Source: Mycosarcoma maydis (lineage: Eukaryota > Basidiomycota > Ustilaginomycetes > Ustilaginales). Taken from it: a stretch of DNA of 64,000 bases. Of the stretch, positions 49,650 through 60,336 are shown piece by piece. The first letter of the stretch is position 1. Each line of letters begins with the position of its first letter. Below the pieces are notes generated by a model that ran no database searches, was not told the origin of the DNA, and was given only the letters and a program-made list of their open reading frames with translations. Location: assembly GCF_000328475.2 (NCBI RefSeq), contig NC_026487.1, positions 558,001 through 622,000 of the forward strand, read 5' to 3'. Both the position numbers and the translations under genes were made by a program.

Positions 49650-51374
49650 ATGCGTTCCGGAACACAGAGCCTCACCGCCTCGAATGACTCCAAGGCAGAC
49701 CTTGAGATCACCGAGGCAGTGGGCAATGACCAGCATCCTGGCATGGCTTCCATGCTCCGCCCCGGTACCAACACTGGTATGGTCACTTCGGAAGAATACA
49801 TGACCGAAGACGAAAAAAAGACCAAGGATCTCAAGGACTTTGGTTACCACAAATTCCAGTGGTCTTCGCTGTGGCGTCCCGCGGTCATCAACCCGTTGAA
49901 CGGCAAGTCGCACACTTTCCCTATCTTCCGCATTTGGGATGCCTACTCGACTGCCTTCTGGCTTTCGACGCTGGGCTTCTTTGTGGCTTTCCTCAGTTGG
50001 TTCGCCTTCGCTCCGCTCGTGCCCGAAGCTGTCAAGGTCGACCTCAAGCTGTCGAGCGTGCAGGTGACGCACTCCAACATGGCCTCGTTGGGTGGTACCG
50101 CCATTGTGCGTCTCATTGCTGGACCAGCTTGTGATCGCTACGGTCCCAGGAAGGTCATGGCCGCTCTGCTCATTCTCGGTGCTATTCCGTCAGGTATGGC
50201 TGCGCTTGTGCAGAACGCGAGTGGCCTTTACGCTGTGCGATTCTTCATCAGCATCCTCGGTGCTACATTCGTCTGCTGTCAAGCTTGGTGCTCGACGTTC
50301 TTCGACAAATCAGTCGTTGGTACCGCCAACGCCTTCTCCGGTGGCTGGGGTAACATGGGTGGTGGTGTCACCATCGCTGCCATGATCGGACTCTTCGAGC
50401 GTTACCGCCACGCCGGTCTCTCTGCGCATATGGCTTGGCGTGTATGCTTCCCCACGCTTCCTGTACCTGCGCTCATGTTTGTTGCCGGTCTGATCCTGCT
50501 CTTTGGTAAGGACCACCCGGCTGGCAAGTGGAGCCAACGCCATCAGTTCAGCGGTACCGCAATCGCGATCGCTCAAGGCGAAAAGATCGAGCTCGACTCT
50601 GCCGAGCGTGCAGAGTACGAGCGCCGCACTGCCGACAACGAAAAGGGACCTGCCAAGGCTGCTCACTTCCGCGAGCAGGACCCGGCGGACGCTGGTAAGC
50701 ACGTCGCGGCTGTCGACACTGCGCAGTCGGAGCCCATTACGTTGAAGCGCTTGATGGTGATCCTCGCCGATCCTCGTGTTTGGATGTGCATCGTATGCTA
50801 CTTGCTCACTTTCGGACTCGAGACCGCCATGGACGCCGCTCTTCCCGGCTTGATCACCACGCTCTTCCAGTCTAAGACTTTCACCGCTATCGACGCCGCG
50901 TATGCCGCTTCGATGTATGGCTTGCTCAACCTGTACGCTCGTCCGCTCGGCGGCGTCGTCTCAGACGTCCTCTTCTCCAAGTACGGACTTCGCGGCCGTG
51001 TCTTCTGGCTGCTCGTCACCTCGTTCTCGCAAGGTATCGCCATGATCGGTCTCGGGTTTTACTGCAACCGCTCACCCACCCTCAGCGGTGTGCTCTGGTT
51101 CATCTTCCTTATCGGTACGACTGGTTTCCTCGCTAACGGTGCCAACTACGGTATCCCTGCCATCATCTGCCCCTCGGCTATCGGCACGGTCTCGGGTCTG
51201 GTTGGTGCAGGTGGTAACCTCGGTGGTTTGCTCTACCTGGGCATCTTCCTTGCTGTACCTGGTGCTAGGCCTAAAAAGACGCTCGGTACCAAATTCTGGA
51301 TCGCTGGTGTCGTCAACGCCGGTGCTGTACTTCCCTTCTTCGCTGTCTTGCTTCCAGGCAAGTACGGTGTATAA
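49650..51374 (+). CDS. nrt1: High-affinity nitrate transporter (NNP family, MFS)
   Basis: The 574-residue plasma membrane protein imports nitrate with protons. ATG at 49650 (MRSGTQSLTASNDSKAD) is chosen because the frame upstream opens with GTG. About 90 N-terminal cytosolic residues precede twelve predicted membrane segments. Segment 1 is FWLSTLGFFVAFLSWFAF. The family nitrate signature AFSGGWGNMGGGVT is in segment 5, and its second-half counterpart GLVGAGGNLGGLLY is in segment 11. MFS motif GPACDRYGPRKVMA is between segments 2 and 3. The large loop between segments 6 and 7 (about residues 290-365, Lys/Glu-rich) is the loop typical of fungal NNP transporters. No intron. It is divergent from nitrite reductase, with shared GATA sites, so coordinated nitrogen control is likely. 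Confidence 0.96.
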   Translation: MRSGTQSLTASNDSKADLEITEAVGNDQHPGMASMLRPGTNTGMVTSEEYMTEDEKKTKDLKDFGYHKFQWSSLWRPAVINPLNGKSHTFPIFRIWDAYSTAFWLSTLGFFVAFLSWFAFAPLVPEAVKVDLKLSSVQVTHSNMASLGGTAIVRLIAGPACDRYGPRKVMAALLILGAIPSGMAALVQNASGLYAVRFFISILGATFVCCQAWCSTFFDKSVVGTANAFSGGWGNMGGGVTIAAMIGLFERYRHAGLSAHMAWRVCFPTLPVPALMFVAGLILLFGKDHPAGKWSQRHQFSGTAIAIAQGEKIELDSAERAEYERRTADNEKGPAKAAHFREQDPADAGKHVAAVDTAQSEPITLKRLMVILADPRVWMCIVCYLLTFGLETAMDAALPGLITTLFQSKTFTAIDAAYAASMYGLLNLYARPLGGVVSDVLFSKYGLRGRVFWLLVTSFSQGIAMIGLGFYCNRSPTLSGVLWFIFLIGTTGFLANGANYGIPAIICPSAIGTVSGLVGAGGNLGGLLYLGIFLAVPGARPKKTLGTKFWIAGVVNAGAVLPFFAVLLPGKYGV

Positions 51375-53283
51375 AAAAACCATCGCTTGTTGATCCGTTT
51401 TTGTACATGTATATACCTCTCACAATGGTCAGGAACTGCAAGGGATGTCTGTCACTTGTCAAAGCATTTTCATCAGGGCGACTGTCGGTCTGAGCTGCAC
51501 TTCAGCACAGATTCAGGCAAAAGCATGTCACCTTTGCTTCTGGAGGCTGTGGCGATTGTCTCTTGTTAGTCAATTTTACATAGCGGTGGTGGAAATGTTG
51601 ATGATTCATTGTGGTGAACATGATGGCGCAGAAAAAGTCGCTTGTTCGTGGCTTGACCCATGTTGCAGTGTCGATGTGCACCTATGTGCTGTAGAGAAGT
51701 GGGGTGTGCTCAGCGAGTCGTGAGTGCAAGCGAGTCGTGAGTGCAACACGGATATGGTCGAAGAAGCGCGGACTCGATACGGCGCACTGGTCAGTTGTAG
51801 CGCGTATCGAATCGCGGCGTCTGTCGGTCAGCACGTCGAGTGATATTGCTTGTGGCCAGCCGACCAATTGCGGACTAGCAGACCACAGCCGAGCTCTGAA
51901 GTGATGAATGACTGAGCACTGACACTTGACGTATCTCTGCTCAAGTGCGAAGCACGAATCGCGAAGGTGGATCTATACTTATCTCTGCGGTCGCACGCTG
52001 CAGACATTAGGCTCGTCCGCGCGCGCATATACTCGCTCGCTTCGATCCACATCTGACCATGTCGTTTGCTGGGTCTCTCGAGCTAGTTGTTCGCAAATTG
52101 ATAACTTCGGCAGCCTCTTGTTGCTCGAGATTCGCGTGCATTCACACGCTGTTGAGCTCGACGTTGGGCTGTGCGTTCGCTACGCTGTTTTCTTGTGTGA
52201 GGTGCAGGAATTTCGCCGGCCTCTTCGCTAGTAGCGGAGCGGACGCTGACGAGACGCAGTCACCATTGCACAGCTTGGCGTGTCTCTGTACAGATATGCA
52301 ACGAGCCAGGATCTCGGCAGGCGTCGCACTGAATGACAAGCCGTGATACAAGCGACCGTTCGTGCGTGATCCACTTTTCACCCAGGCTCCACCTCGTCAT
52401 AGCTCGTCTGTCTCGCATCTACGCATGCTCACTCGAACGCTCTCTGCACCCAGGATTCCATCCTAGTATGCACACCGCCCTTACCAAGCCAGTTAGCCGT
52501 GTCTTAATTCGCCCCATAACGTCCTCCTTCACACGTGGGTATAGTGTCACGAGTGACACTCACCGCGGTGCACATCTACGACCCAGAACAAGCCAATGTG
52601 ACCAGCAATCGCCATGAAAAACAGAGCATTTCCAAGTCTTATCGAGTCTGTGCGCCGTAAGTGTGGCATACAGCGTTCACAATCACGAATCGTGAATCAC
52701 CGGTCGTGAATTTGTGATCGTGATTGCGATTAGGTGTTGCGCTCACGTTGAAACCGCAATCATGAATCGTGAATTGTGATTCACGAATGTAGTCAGTCGT
52801 GAGTGTCGCATTCACGATTCATGGAACGACTCACTACTTCTCTCACCGACTCCAATCACGAATCACGAATCGGCTTCACTCAACGGTACTCGCATGTCCA
52901 CTGCGTCACACGACTTCCCTCACGACTGCCTCCACAAAGTCGTGAGTCTCACGTCATCAACACGGTTTGGCTCAGTTTTCAGACACACTTGACACAGCTC
53001 GCTGTGCAGAGACAAACACGAAAATCGAGTCAAGCCTTTGATTCGAGAGAGACTGAGACGCATCTCGTAATAAAACACATCGAAACTCGCGGAAAGGGGG
53101 ACAAAACTGGACGGGAAAACTTGCAAGAAATGCTGCTGCGACCGACTCGCGACTCATAAAGCCATAGAGTCCGAGCGGGTCGATAGCGCATCGCTATGAG
53201 AAATGACCGTCATATATACAGGTAGAGATGACAGGAGAGCAAGTAACGAGATTTCTCGATTGTAACGTAATGCGTGACAAGAC
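51375..53283. other. Intergenic between convergent nrt1 and glt1
   Basis: About 1.9 kb between two convergent genes. I find no gene; short frames here have no recognisable domain. The glt1-proximal third (52680-52870) is the densest heptamer cluster of the window. Confidence 0.55.
52680..52870. repeat. Dense heptamer cluster, both orientations
   Basis: About fifteen copies of CACGAAT, ATTCGTG, GTGAATC and GATTGTG variants. They include inverted pairs such as AATCACGAATCGTGAATCAC and AATCGTGAATTGTGATTCAC. It lies between the 3' ends of nrt1 and glt1. Confidence 0.8.
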
Positions 53284-56200
53284 TTAGGCGGTAGCAGCGA
53301 CCTGTGTCTTTTCAGCACCAGTGATGGGCAAGAATTCACGTTTCTTGATCGAGCCGGCCCATGGGAGACGCGTGTTGCCCATGAGATCTCGGTCGACCTG
53401 AGCTGCGCAAGCACGACCCTCCTGGATACCCCACACGATGAGCGACTGACCACGTCGGCAGTCACCGGCAGTGTATACACGCTCAACGTTGGTCTTGTAA
53501 GGCGACTTGCCCTTCTGGTCGTCAGCCTTGATGTTGGATCGACCGTCCTGCTCGAGGCCAAGCGCGGTGACCGCGTCGTTCTCAGGTCCGAGGAAACCGA
53601 GCGAGAGCAGGCAAAGGTCGCATGGCCATCGCTTCTCGGATCCAGGAATCTTGTTCATCTGCCACTTGCCAGAGGCATCGAGCTCCCAGTTGACCTTGAT
53701 CGTGTTGAGCGCGATGAGCTTGCCGTCGGCATCCTTCTCAAACGAGGTGGTCGAGATGCAGTACTCACGCGGGTCCGAGCCCCACTGAGCGGCCACTTCG
53801 GCGTGACCGTAGTCCACCTTGAAGACTCGCGGGAACTGAGGCCAGGGGTTGCCCTTGGCTCGCTCATTGGGAGGCTGAGGAAGCAATTCGAAGTTGACGA
53901 TGCTCTTGGCACCGTGACGAAGGGCAGTGGCCTGAGCATCGCAACCAGTGTCACCACCGCCAATGACAATGACATCCTTACCCTTGGCGCTGAGGTAATG
54001 ACCATCCTGCAGACCAGAGTCGAGAAGCGACTTGGTGTTGGGTGCAAGGAAGTCCATGGCAAAGTGCACACCGTCAGCCTCACGACCAGGCACCTTGAGG
54101 TCACGAGGCCAGGTGGCGCCGACAGCGTAGACGATGGCGTCGTTCTGGGCGTGGAGCTGCTTAGGGTCAACGTCGCGGCCAACGTGAGTGCTGGTGACAA
54201 AGTTGATACCCTCGGCAGCCATCAGGTCGACACGGCGCTGAACAACACCCTTGTCGAGCTTCATGTTAGGGATACCGTACATGAGCAGACCACCAATTCG
54301 GTCAGCACGCTCGTAAACCGTGACCGAGTGACCAGCCTTGTTGAGCTGGTCAGCGGTGGCGAGACCGGCGGGACCGGAACCGATGACGGCAACGGTCTTG
54401 CCGGTGCGGACCTTGGGAGGACGAGGTACCATCCAACCCTCCTCAAAGCCCTTGTCGATGATGGCGCACTCGATCGACTTGATGCCGACGGGCTGCTCGA
54501 TGATACCGAGCACACATGCGCCCTCGCAAGGAGCAGGGCAGACACGACCAGTGAACTCGGGGAAGTTGTTGGTCATGAGGAGACGGTTGAGCGCGTCCTC
54601 CCACTGACCCTTGAAGACGAGGTCGTTCCACTTGGGGATAATGTTGGAGATAGGGCAACCAGTGTCACCCTGGCAGAAGGGAACACCGCAGTCCATGCAA
54701 CGAGCGGTCTGGTACTTGAGCTCGGCCTCGCTGAGACGAGTCGAAAGCTCCTTGTAGTCCTTGACACGCTTGGTGGGGTTGCGGTAGTGCTCGCCGAGAC
54801 GCTTGTACTTCATGAAGCCGCGAGTCTTGTCGAGCTTGTTGAGCCTGGCCTTGGCGGTCTCGTCATCAACCATCGAGTCCTCGACGTCGACGACAGCAGG
54901 CTCAACAGGCTTGGCAGCAGGGATCTCGCGAACACCGTCGGCAGCGTTGTCCTTGGCGTTGTCCTCTTGAGGCAGGATCTCGACCTGACTGCCGTGGCGC
55001 GACAGGGTGCCGAGCAAGTCGACATGGCTCGAGCGCTTCTTCTCAACGGCAGCCTTGGCAGCCTCCTCCTCGAGAACGCGCTTGTAGTCAAGAGGCATGA
55101 CGCGGACGAAACGAGGGAGGATGTGGTGGAAGTCGTGCAGAACGTGGTCGGCAACGGTGGAGCCAGTGTAGTGGCGATGGTTCTCGATCAGGTTGCGAAG
55201 CTCAGCAATCTCCTTGGGGTCCTTGACGGGGCCAAGTTCAACCATCTCGGTGTTGCACTTGCTGCGGAAATCGCGGTTCATGTCGAGAACATAAGCGATA
55301 CCACCCGACATACCGGCAGCGAAGTTACGTCCAGTAGGGCCAAGGACAACAACGCGGCCACCGGTCTGATACTCACAACCATGATCTCCCACTCCTTCGA
55401 CAACGGCATGTGCACCAGAGTTGCGGACAGCAAAACGTTCAGCTGCTAGACCACGGAAATAGGCAAAGCCGCTTGTGGCGCCCATAAGGGTAGTGTTACC
55501 GACAATGACATTCTCTTCGGCCTTGAAGGGGGAAACCTTGGGCGGGTAGACGATGAGACGACCACCGCTGAGACCCTTGCCCGAATAATCGTTCGCGTCT
55601 CCTTCCAGCTCGATGGTGATTCCAGGCGCAAGGAATGCACCGAACGACTGACCAGCGGAACCTTTGGCGTTGATGTGGATGGTGTCAGTGGGCAGGCCTT
55701 CTTCACCGTACAGCTTGGAGACACGATAAGACAAAGTGGTTCCGAGAGCTCGGTCGGTGTTAACGACATCGCAATCAATCTGGACAGGCAGGCCCTGCGT
55801 CAGGGCGGGCTCAGCCTCGTCAATAAACTTGTTGTCGAGACGAACGTAAAGCTTGTGGTCTTGCTGTCGAACCTTGTACGTTGCTGCGCCAGGACGCATT
55901 TCGTGTGCCGGCTTGAGAATCGCGCTGAGGTCGAGGTTGGCTGTCTTGGGTGTGCGAAGGCTATCGTCAACCTTGAGCAAGTCGGATCGACCAACCATTT
56001 CGTTGATGGTACGAAGACCGAGCTTCGCCATGTAAGATCGGAGCTCCTCTGCCAAGTAGTAGAAGAAGTTGATAACCGACTCGGGCTGGCCAGCGAACTT
56101 CTCGCGAAGCTCGGGATCTTGTGTAGCAATGCCAGCTGCGCAGGTATTGAGATGACATTTGCGCAACATAATGCATCCGAGAGCGATCAGCGGCGTTGTG

Positions 56201-59200
56201 GCAAAGCCGAACTCTTCGGCGCCGAGTAGACAGGCGATGGCGACGTCGCGACCGGTACGGATCTGACCGTCGGTCTGGACAGTGACACGGCCACGGAGGT
56301 CGTTGAGGACAAGAGTCTGGTGGGTCTCGGCGAGACCAAGCTCCCAAGGAAGACCAGCGTACTTGATACCAGTCCATCGGGAGGCACCGGTACCACCGTC
56401 GTGGCCCGAGATGAGAATGTGATCGGCCTTGGCCTTAGCGACACCGGAGGCGACGATTCCGACGCCGACCTCGGAGACGAGCTTGACACTGACACGTGCG
56501 CGAGGATTGGCGCACTTGAGATCGTAGATGAGCTGCTTCAGATCCTCGATCGAGTAAATGTCGTGGTGAGGAGGAGGTGAGATGAGGCCGACACCGGCAG
56601 TGGAGTGACGGGTGCGGGCAATGGAAGGCGAGACCTTGTGACCGGGCAGCTCGCCACCCTCACCAGGCTTGGCACCCTGGGCCATCTTGATCTGGAGCTC
56701 GTCCGAGTCGGCAAGGTAGTTGCTGGTAACACCGAATCGGCCCGAGGCGATCTGCTTGATCTTGGATCGGAGCGAGTCACCGTTGGGGAGGGGGATGGAA
56801 CGCTCAGCGTCCTCACCACCTTCACCAGTGTTGGACTTACCGCCGAGGCGATTCATGGCAATAGCGAGCGCCGAGTGGGCTTCCATCGAGATGGAGCCGT
56901 ACGACATGGCACCGGTGCAGAATCGCTGTACAATCTCGGTCCAGGGCTCGACCTGGTCAATGGGGATGGCACGCGACTTTGTGTAGTCAAAGTCGAGCAG
57001 ACCACGCAACGAGGTGGCCTTGACGGCATTGTGTGAGGCCTTGCTGTAAGCATCCCAGGAGGCCTGGTTGCGCTCACGAGCGGCATCCTGGAGGTGGGCG
57101 ATGGCCATGGGGTCGTTGATGTGAGCCTCACCACCGTCACGGTAGTGGTACTCACCGGACTCGGGGAGACCAGGCACCGAGATGGTGTCTCGCGAGGGGT
57201 AGCCGCGGTCGTGGAATTCGAGAGCGTCCATGGCGAGGAGCGTAAAGTCGGAACCCGAGACACGCGAAGCGGTACCGGCAAAGCAGCGGTCGACGACGTC
57301 GCTGGCGAGACCGAGAGCCTCGAAGATCTGGGCACCCTTGTACGAGGCGAGGGTCGAGATACCCATCTTGGACATGACCTTGAGAATACCATTGTCGACA
57401 GCGTGGGTCCAGTTGTCGATGAGCTGGTTGGGCGAAAGATCGCCCTTGACGAGACCCTCGCGCGAGACCTTGAGAATAGCCTCCATGGCGAGCCAAGGGC
57501 AGATGGCGTCGGCACCGTAGCCAAGGAGGACACACATGTGATGCACCTCACGAGCCTCGGCAGACTCGATCATGAGGGCAATGCGGCTGCGCTCCTTGTT
57601 GCGGATGAGGTGGTGATGAACACCACCGCAGGCAACGAGCGACGAGATAGCGACGCGGTCGGCGCCGACGGCTCGATCGGAGAGGACAACGACACGGTAG
57701 CCGTCACGGATGGCCTGCGAGGTCTCGCTGCAGATGCGGTCGAGGGTGCGCTCGTAGCCGATGATGCCCTCACCCTTGTCGTAGGTGATGTCGATGGTCT
57801 TGGCAGACCAGTCAGAGTGGACCGTGTCGATCTGCTTGATGGCGTTGAGCTGGTCGATGGAGAGGATGGGCGAAGGCAGCAGGAGACGATGGCATTGCTC
57901 GGGCTTCATCTCGAGAAGGTTGCCCTCGGGACCGACATACTGCTCGAGCGACATGACGACCGACTCTCGAATGGGGTCGATGGGAGGGTTGGTGACCTGA
58001 GCAAAGAGCTGGCGGAAGTAGTCGTAAATGACGCGAGGAGCAGACGAAATACAAGCAAGCGGTGCGTCGTTACCCATAGAACCGAGCGCCTCTTTGCCAT
58101 CGGCAACCATGGGAAGCATGAGAAGGTTGATCTGCTCGGCAGTGTAACCAAAGGCAAGCAGCTTGGGGTCGGTGCTGAGACGCTCGTCGTCGAGAACGGG
58201 GGCGATGGCGTTTGCAGTGTTGCGACGAACGGTGTCGACGATCTCGGGCAGGCGCAACAGCTGGTTCTCGAGCCAAGCGGCAAAGTCGGCGCGTTGAGCC
58301 GTGCTCAGCTTGAGCTCACGGTCCTCGACGACACGACCCTCGACGGTGTCGACGAGCAGCATCTTACCGGGCTGAAGACGGCCCTTGGCGATGACGGTCT
58401 TGGGGTCGATGGTGACGGTGCCGACCTCGGAGGCGCAGATCATGATGTCATCGTCGGTGATGTAGTATCGGCAAGGACGGAGACCGTTTCGGTCCAAGTT
58501 GGCACCGCAGTAGCGACCATCGGCAAAGGTAAAGAGCGCAGGACCGTCCCATGGCTCCATGAGGCAGGCGGCCCACTGGTAGAAGGCAACCTTCTCGGGT
58601 TCCATGTGGTCGGCGGAACCCTGCCAAGCCTCGGGAATCATCATCATGACCGCCTGTGGAAGGGTGAGGACCTTGTTAATGACGAGAAGCTCGAGGACGT
58701 TGTCGAAAGCAGCCGAGTCGGATCCACCACCCTCGATGATGGGGTAGAGCAGGTCGAGCTCGTCACCGAAGGTCTCGGACTTGAGGAGACCCTCCCTGGC
58801 ACGCATCCAGTTCTTGTTACCACGGATGGTGTTGATCTCACCGTTGTGAGCAGCCCATCGCATGGGCTGAGCACGGTCCCAAGATGGGAAGGTGTTGGTG
58901 GAAAAACGGGAGTGGACGAGGGCAAAGTGCGAGGCATAGTGAACGTTGTTGAGATCGTAGTAGTAGTTGTACACCTGAACGGGGCTGAGCTGACCCTTGT
59001 AGATGATGTTGGTGGGGCTGAGCGAGCAGATGTAGAACCAGTTCTGGAGACCGATGGTGTGGGTGGCGTGCTTGCGGAGTACATAGAGCTGACGGCCAAA
59101 GTACTGCTCGTCAAAGGGCTTGGAGGTTTCGAGAGGGGTGGAGCCGGAGCCATAGTGGTCCTTGAGAACGACAAAGGGTTGCATGATCTTGGGCTCCTTG

Positions 59201-59790
59201 CTCTTGGAAGCGGGACCAAGGATCGAGTTATCAACGGGGACGTCACGCCATCCGAGAACGCGAAGGCCGAGCTTGTCTGCAATGGTGGTGAAGGTGTGAA
59301 CGTGCTCGGCGCGAGCGTTGTCGTCCTTGGGGTTGAAGAACAAGTTACCAACAGCGTACTGGCCCTGAGCAGGGAGCTTGACGCCAAGGTCGCGCTCAGA
59401 TTCGCGGCGGAAAAAGGTGTCTGGGATACCGGTCATGACACCGGCACCGTCACCGTCACGAGCGTCGGCACCGACGGCACCACGGTGGGTCATGTTGCAG
59501 AGGAGGAAGCGAGCCTCGGAGACAATCTTGTGGGCAGGCTTGCCCTTGATCTGACAGATGAAACCGACACCACAAGCATCCTTCTCATTGTCGGGATCGT
59601 AGAGACCCTGGGCAGCGGGCAAGGAGCCGGCCCAAAAGTGGGTGGAGCGCTCTACTTCATCAAAGCCGCTAGCCTCGAGTGAGTCGGAAGAGATGGCTTC
59701 TTCGTGAACGGCAACTTGCTCGGCGACGTTGAGTTTGTCAACGAAACGAACCTGACGGGTGTTTTCGTGGCTGGTGGCGACGGGAGCCAT
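53284..59790 (-). CDS. glt1: NADH-dependent glutamate synthase (GOGAT)
   Basis: Glutamate synthase turns glutamine and 2-oxoglutarate into two glutamates, taking up the ammonium made by nitrite reductase through the GS-GOGAT cycle. It is a single exon of 2168 residues with ATG at 59790. A propeptide of about 72 residues ends before the class II amidotransferase nucleophile Cys73 (KDACGVGF). The FMN-binding synthase domain contains GGKSNTGEGGED, VGIVASGVAKAKADHILISG and the [3Fe-4S] motif CIMLRKCHLNTCAAG (near 1208). A glutamine-synthase alpha-domain follows (GKGLSGGRLIVYPP). From about residue 1660 the fused small subunit begins (GFMKYKRLGEHYRNP), with CMDCGVPFCQGDTGCPISN, GRVCPAPCEGACV, and the FAD/NADH sites VAVIGSGPAGLATA and VIGGGDTGCDAQ. 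Size matches fungal and plant NADH-GOGAT. Very long antisense open frames here are codon-bias shadows. Confidence 0.97.
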   Translation of the reverse strand: MAPVATSHENTRQVRFVDKLNVAEQVAVHEEAISSDSLEASGFDEVERSTHFWAGSLPAAQGLYDPDNEKDACGVGFICQIKGKPAHKIVSEARFLLCNMTHRGAVGADARDGDGAGVMTGIPDTFFRRESERDLGVKLPAQGQYAVGNLFFNPKDDNARAEHVHTFTTIADKLGLRVLGWRDVPVDNSILGPASKSKEPKIMQPFVVLKDHYGSGSTPLETSKPFDEQYFGRQLYVLRKHATHTIGLQNWFYICSLSPTNIIYKGQLSPVQVYNYYYDLNNVHYASHFALVHSRFSTNTFPSWDRAQPMRWAAHNGEINTIRGNKNWMRAREGLLKSETFGDELDLLYPIIEGGGSDSAAFDNVLELLVINKVLTLPQAVMMMIPEAWQGSADHMEPEKVAFYQWAACLMEPWDGPALFTFADGRYCGANLDRNGLRPCRYYITDDDIMICASEVGTVTIDPKTVIAKGRLQPGKMLLVDTVEGRVVEDRELKLSTAQRADFAAWLENQLLRLPEIVDTVRRNTANAIAPVLDDERLSTDPKLLAFGYTAEQINLLMLPMVADGKEALGSMGNDAPLACISSAPRVIYDYFRQLFAQVTNPPIDPIRESVVMSLEQYVGPEGNLLEMKPEQCHRLLLPSPILSIDQLNAIKQIDTVHSDWSAKTIDITYDKGEGIIGYERTLDRICSETSQAIRDGYRVVVLSDRAVGADRVAISSLVACGGVHHHLIRNKERSRIALMIESAEAREVHHMCVLLGYGADAICPWLAMEAILKVSREGLVKGDLSPNQLIDNWTHAVDNGILKVMSKMGISTLASYKGAQIFEALGLASDVVDRCFAGTASRVSGSDFTLLAMDALEFHDRGYPSRDTISVPGLPESGEYHYRDGGEAHINDPMAIAHLQDAARERNQASWDAYSKASHNAVKATSLRGLLDFDYTKSRAIPIDQVEPWTEIVQRFCTGAMSYGSISMEAHSALAIAMNRLGGKSNTGEGGEDAERSIPLPNGDSLRSKIKQIASGRFGVTSNYLADSDELQIKMAQGAKPGEGGELPGHKVSPSIARTRHSTAGVGLISPPPHHDIYSIEDLKQLIYDLKCANPRARVSVKLVSEVGVGIVASGVAKAKADHILISGHDGGTGASRWTGIKYAGLPWELGLAETHQTLVLNDLRGRVTVQTDGQIRTGRDVAIACLLGAEEFGFATTPLIALGCIMLRKCHLNTCAAGIATQDPELREKFAGQPESVINFFYYLAEELRSYMAKLGLRTINEMVGRSDLLKVDDSLRTPKTANLDLSAILKPAHEMRPGAATYKVRQQDHKLYVRLDNKFIDEAEPALTQGLPVQIDCDVVNTDRALGTTLSYRVSKLYGEEGLPTDTIHINAKGSAGQSFGAFLAPGITIELEGDANDYSGKGLSGGRLIVYPPKVSPFKAEENVIVGNTTLMGATSGFAYFRGLAAERFAVRNSGAHAVVEGVGDHGCEYQTGGRVVVLGPTGRNFAAGMSGGIAYVLDMNRDFRSKCNTEMVELGPVKDPKEIAELRNLIENHRHYTGSTVADHVLHDFHHILPRFVRVMPLDYKRVLEEEAAKAAVEKKRSSHVDLLGTLSRHGSQVEILPQEDNAKDNAADGVREIPAAKPVEPAVVDVEDSMVDDETAKARLNKLDKTRGFMKYKRLGEHYRNPTKRVKDYKELSTRLSEAELKYQTARCMDCGVPFCQGDTGCPISNIIPKWNDLVFKGQWEDALNRLLMTNNFPEFTGRVCPAPCEGACVLGIIEQPVGIKSIECAIIDKGFEEGWMVPRPPKVRTGKTVAVIGSGPAGLATADQLNKAGHSVTVYERADRIGGLLMYGIPNMKLDKGVVQRRVDLMAAEGINFVTSTHVGRDVDPKQLHAQNDAIVYAVGATWPRDLKVPGREADGVHFAMDFLAPNTKSLLDSGLQDGHYLSAKGKDVIVIGGGDTGCDAQATALRHGAKSIVNFELLPQPPNERAKGNPWPQFPRVFKVDYGHAEVAAQWGSDPREYCISTTSFEKDADGKLIALNTIKVNWELDASGKWQMNKIPGSEKRWPCDLCLLSLGFLGPENDAVTALGLEQDGRSNIKADDQKGKSPYKTNVERVYTAGDCRRGQSLIVWGIQEGRACAAQVDRDLMGNTRLPWAGSIKKREFLPITGAEKTQVAATA

Positions 59791-60274
59791 AGCAGGCCAC
59801 TCGGAACGAGGGTGCGAGAAAAAGGGGTTGTTGTGTGAGAGATGAGCTTCGGTTGGACGAAGCTTTAGTGGAGAGCGATGCGAGCGAGTCTTGGGTCCTC
59901 GTAGGATGCTGGTGTGGAGATGCTTTGCAGTGGAACGATTGCTTGCAATAGACGTGGCGGTGTTGGGTATTCGAGGTTGACTCTTTTGCTACAGACTCCC
60001 AGGCGAATACGAGATGCGAAATTGAAGGCTTGACGACGACCGAAACTCGACTCTGCGGATCTGACGGTGAAAAGGAAAGGATTAATGCCGAAGATCGGAT
60101 AGTGGAGAATAGAAGAATGAGGCAGGATGGGTGCGAATAGGGTAAGGCAGAGAAGAAGGAACGATACCGTCATAAATGGAATATGGGTCAGTCGGGAATT
60201 TCAGGAAAGGCGGTGGCAAAAAAAGACCATTGAACGGCGAGGAAGGATGAGCACACAAGACTGCCACGCAGAAA

Positions 60275-60336
60275 GGCAGACAAACAAACAGACAGACAGA
60301 CAGGCAGGCAGACGGGCAGACGGGCAGACGGGCAGC
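60275..60336. repeat. GACAGACA / GGCAGACG tract
   Basis: A degenerating tetranucleotide-type repeat: CAAACAAACAGACAGACAGA, then CAGGCAGGCA, then GACGGGCA repeated three times. It lies about 490 bp upstream of the glt1 start codon. Confidence 0.85.

Noticed and set aside
53803..55449. 548-codon plus-strand open frame antisense to glt1
   Set aside because: Same reasons: low-complexity Val/Leu/Gly composition in the complement of a highly biased gene.
57094..59682. 862-codon plus-strand open frame antisense to glt1
   Set aside because: It lies wholly within glt1, is rich in Val, Gly and Asp as expected for the complement of biased codons, and has no recognisable domain. It is a codon-bias shadow.
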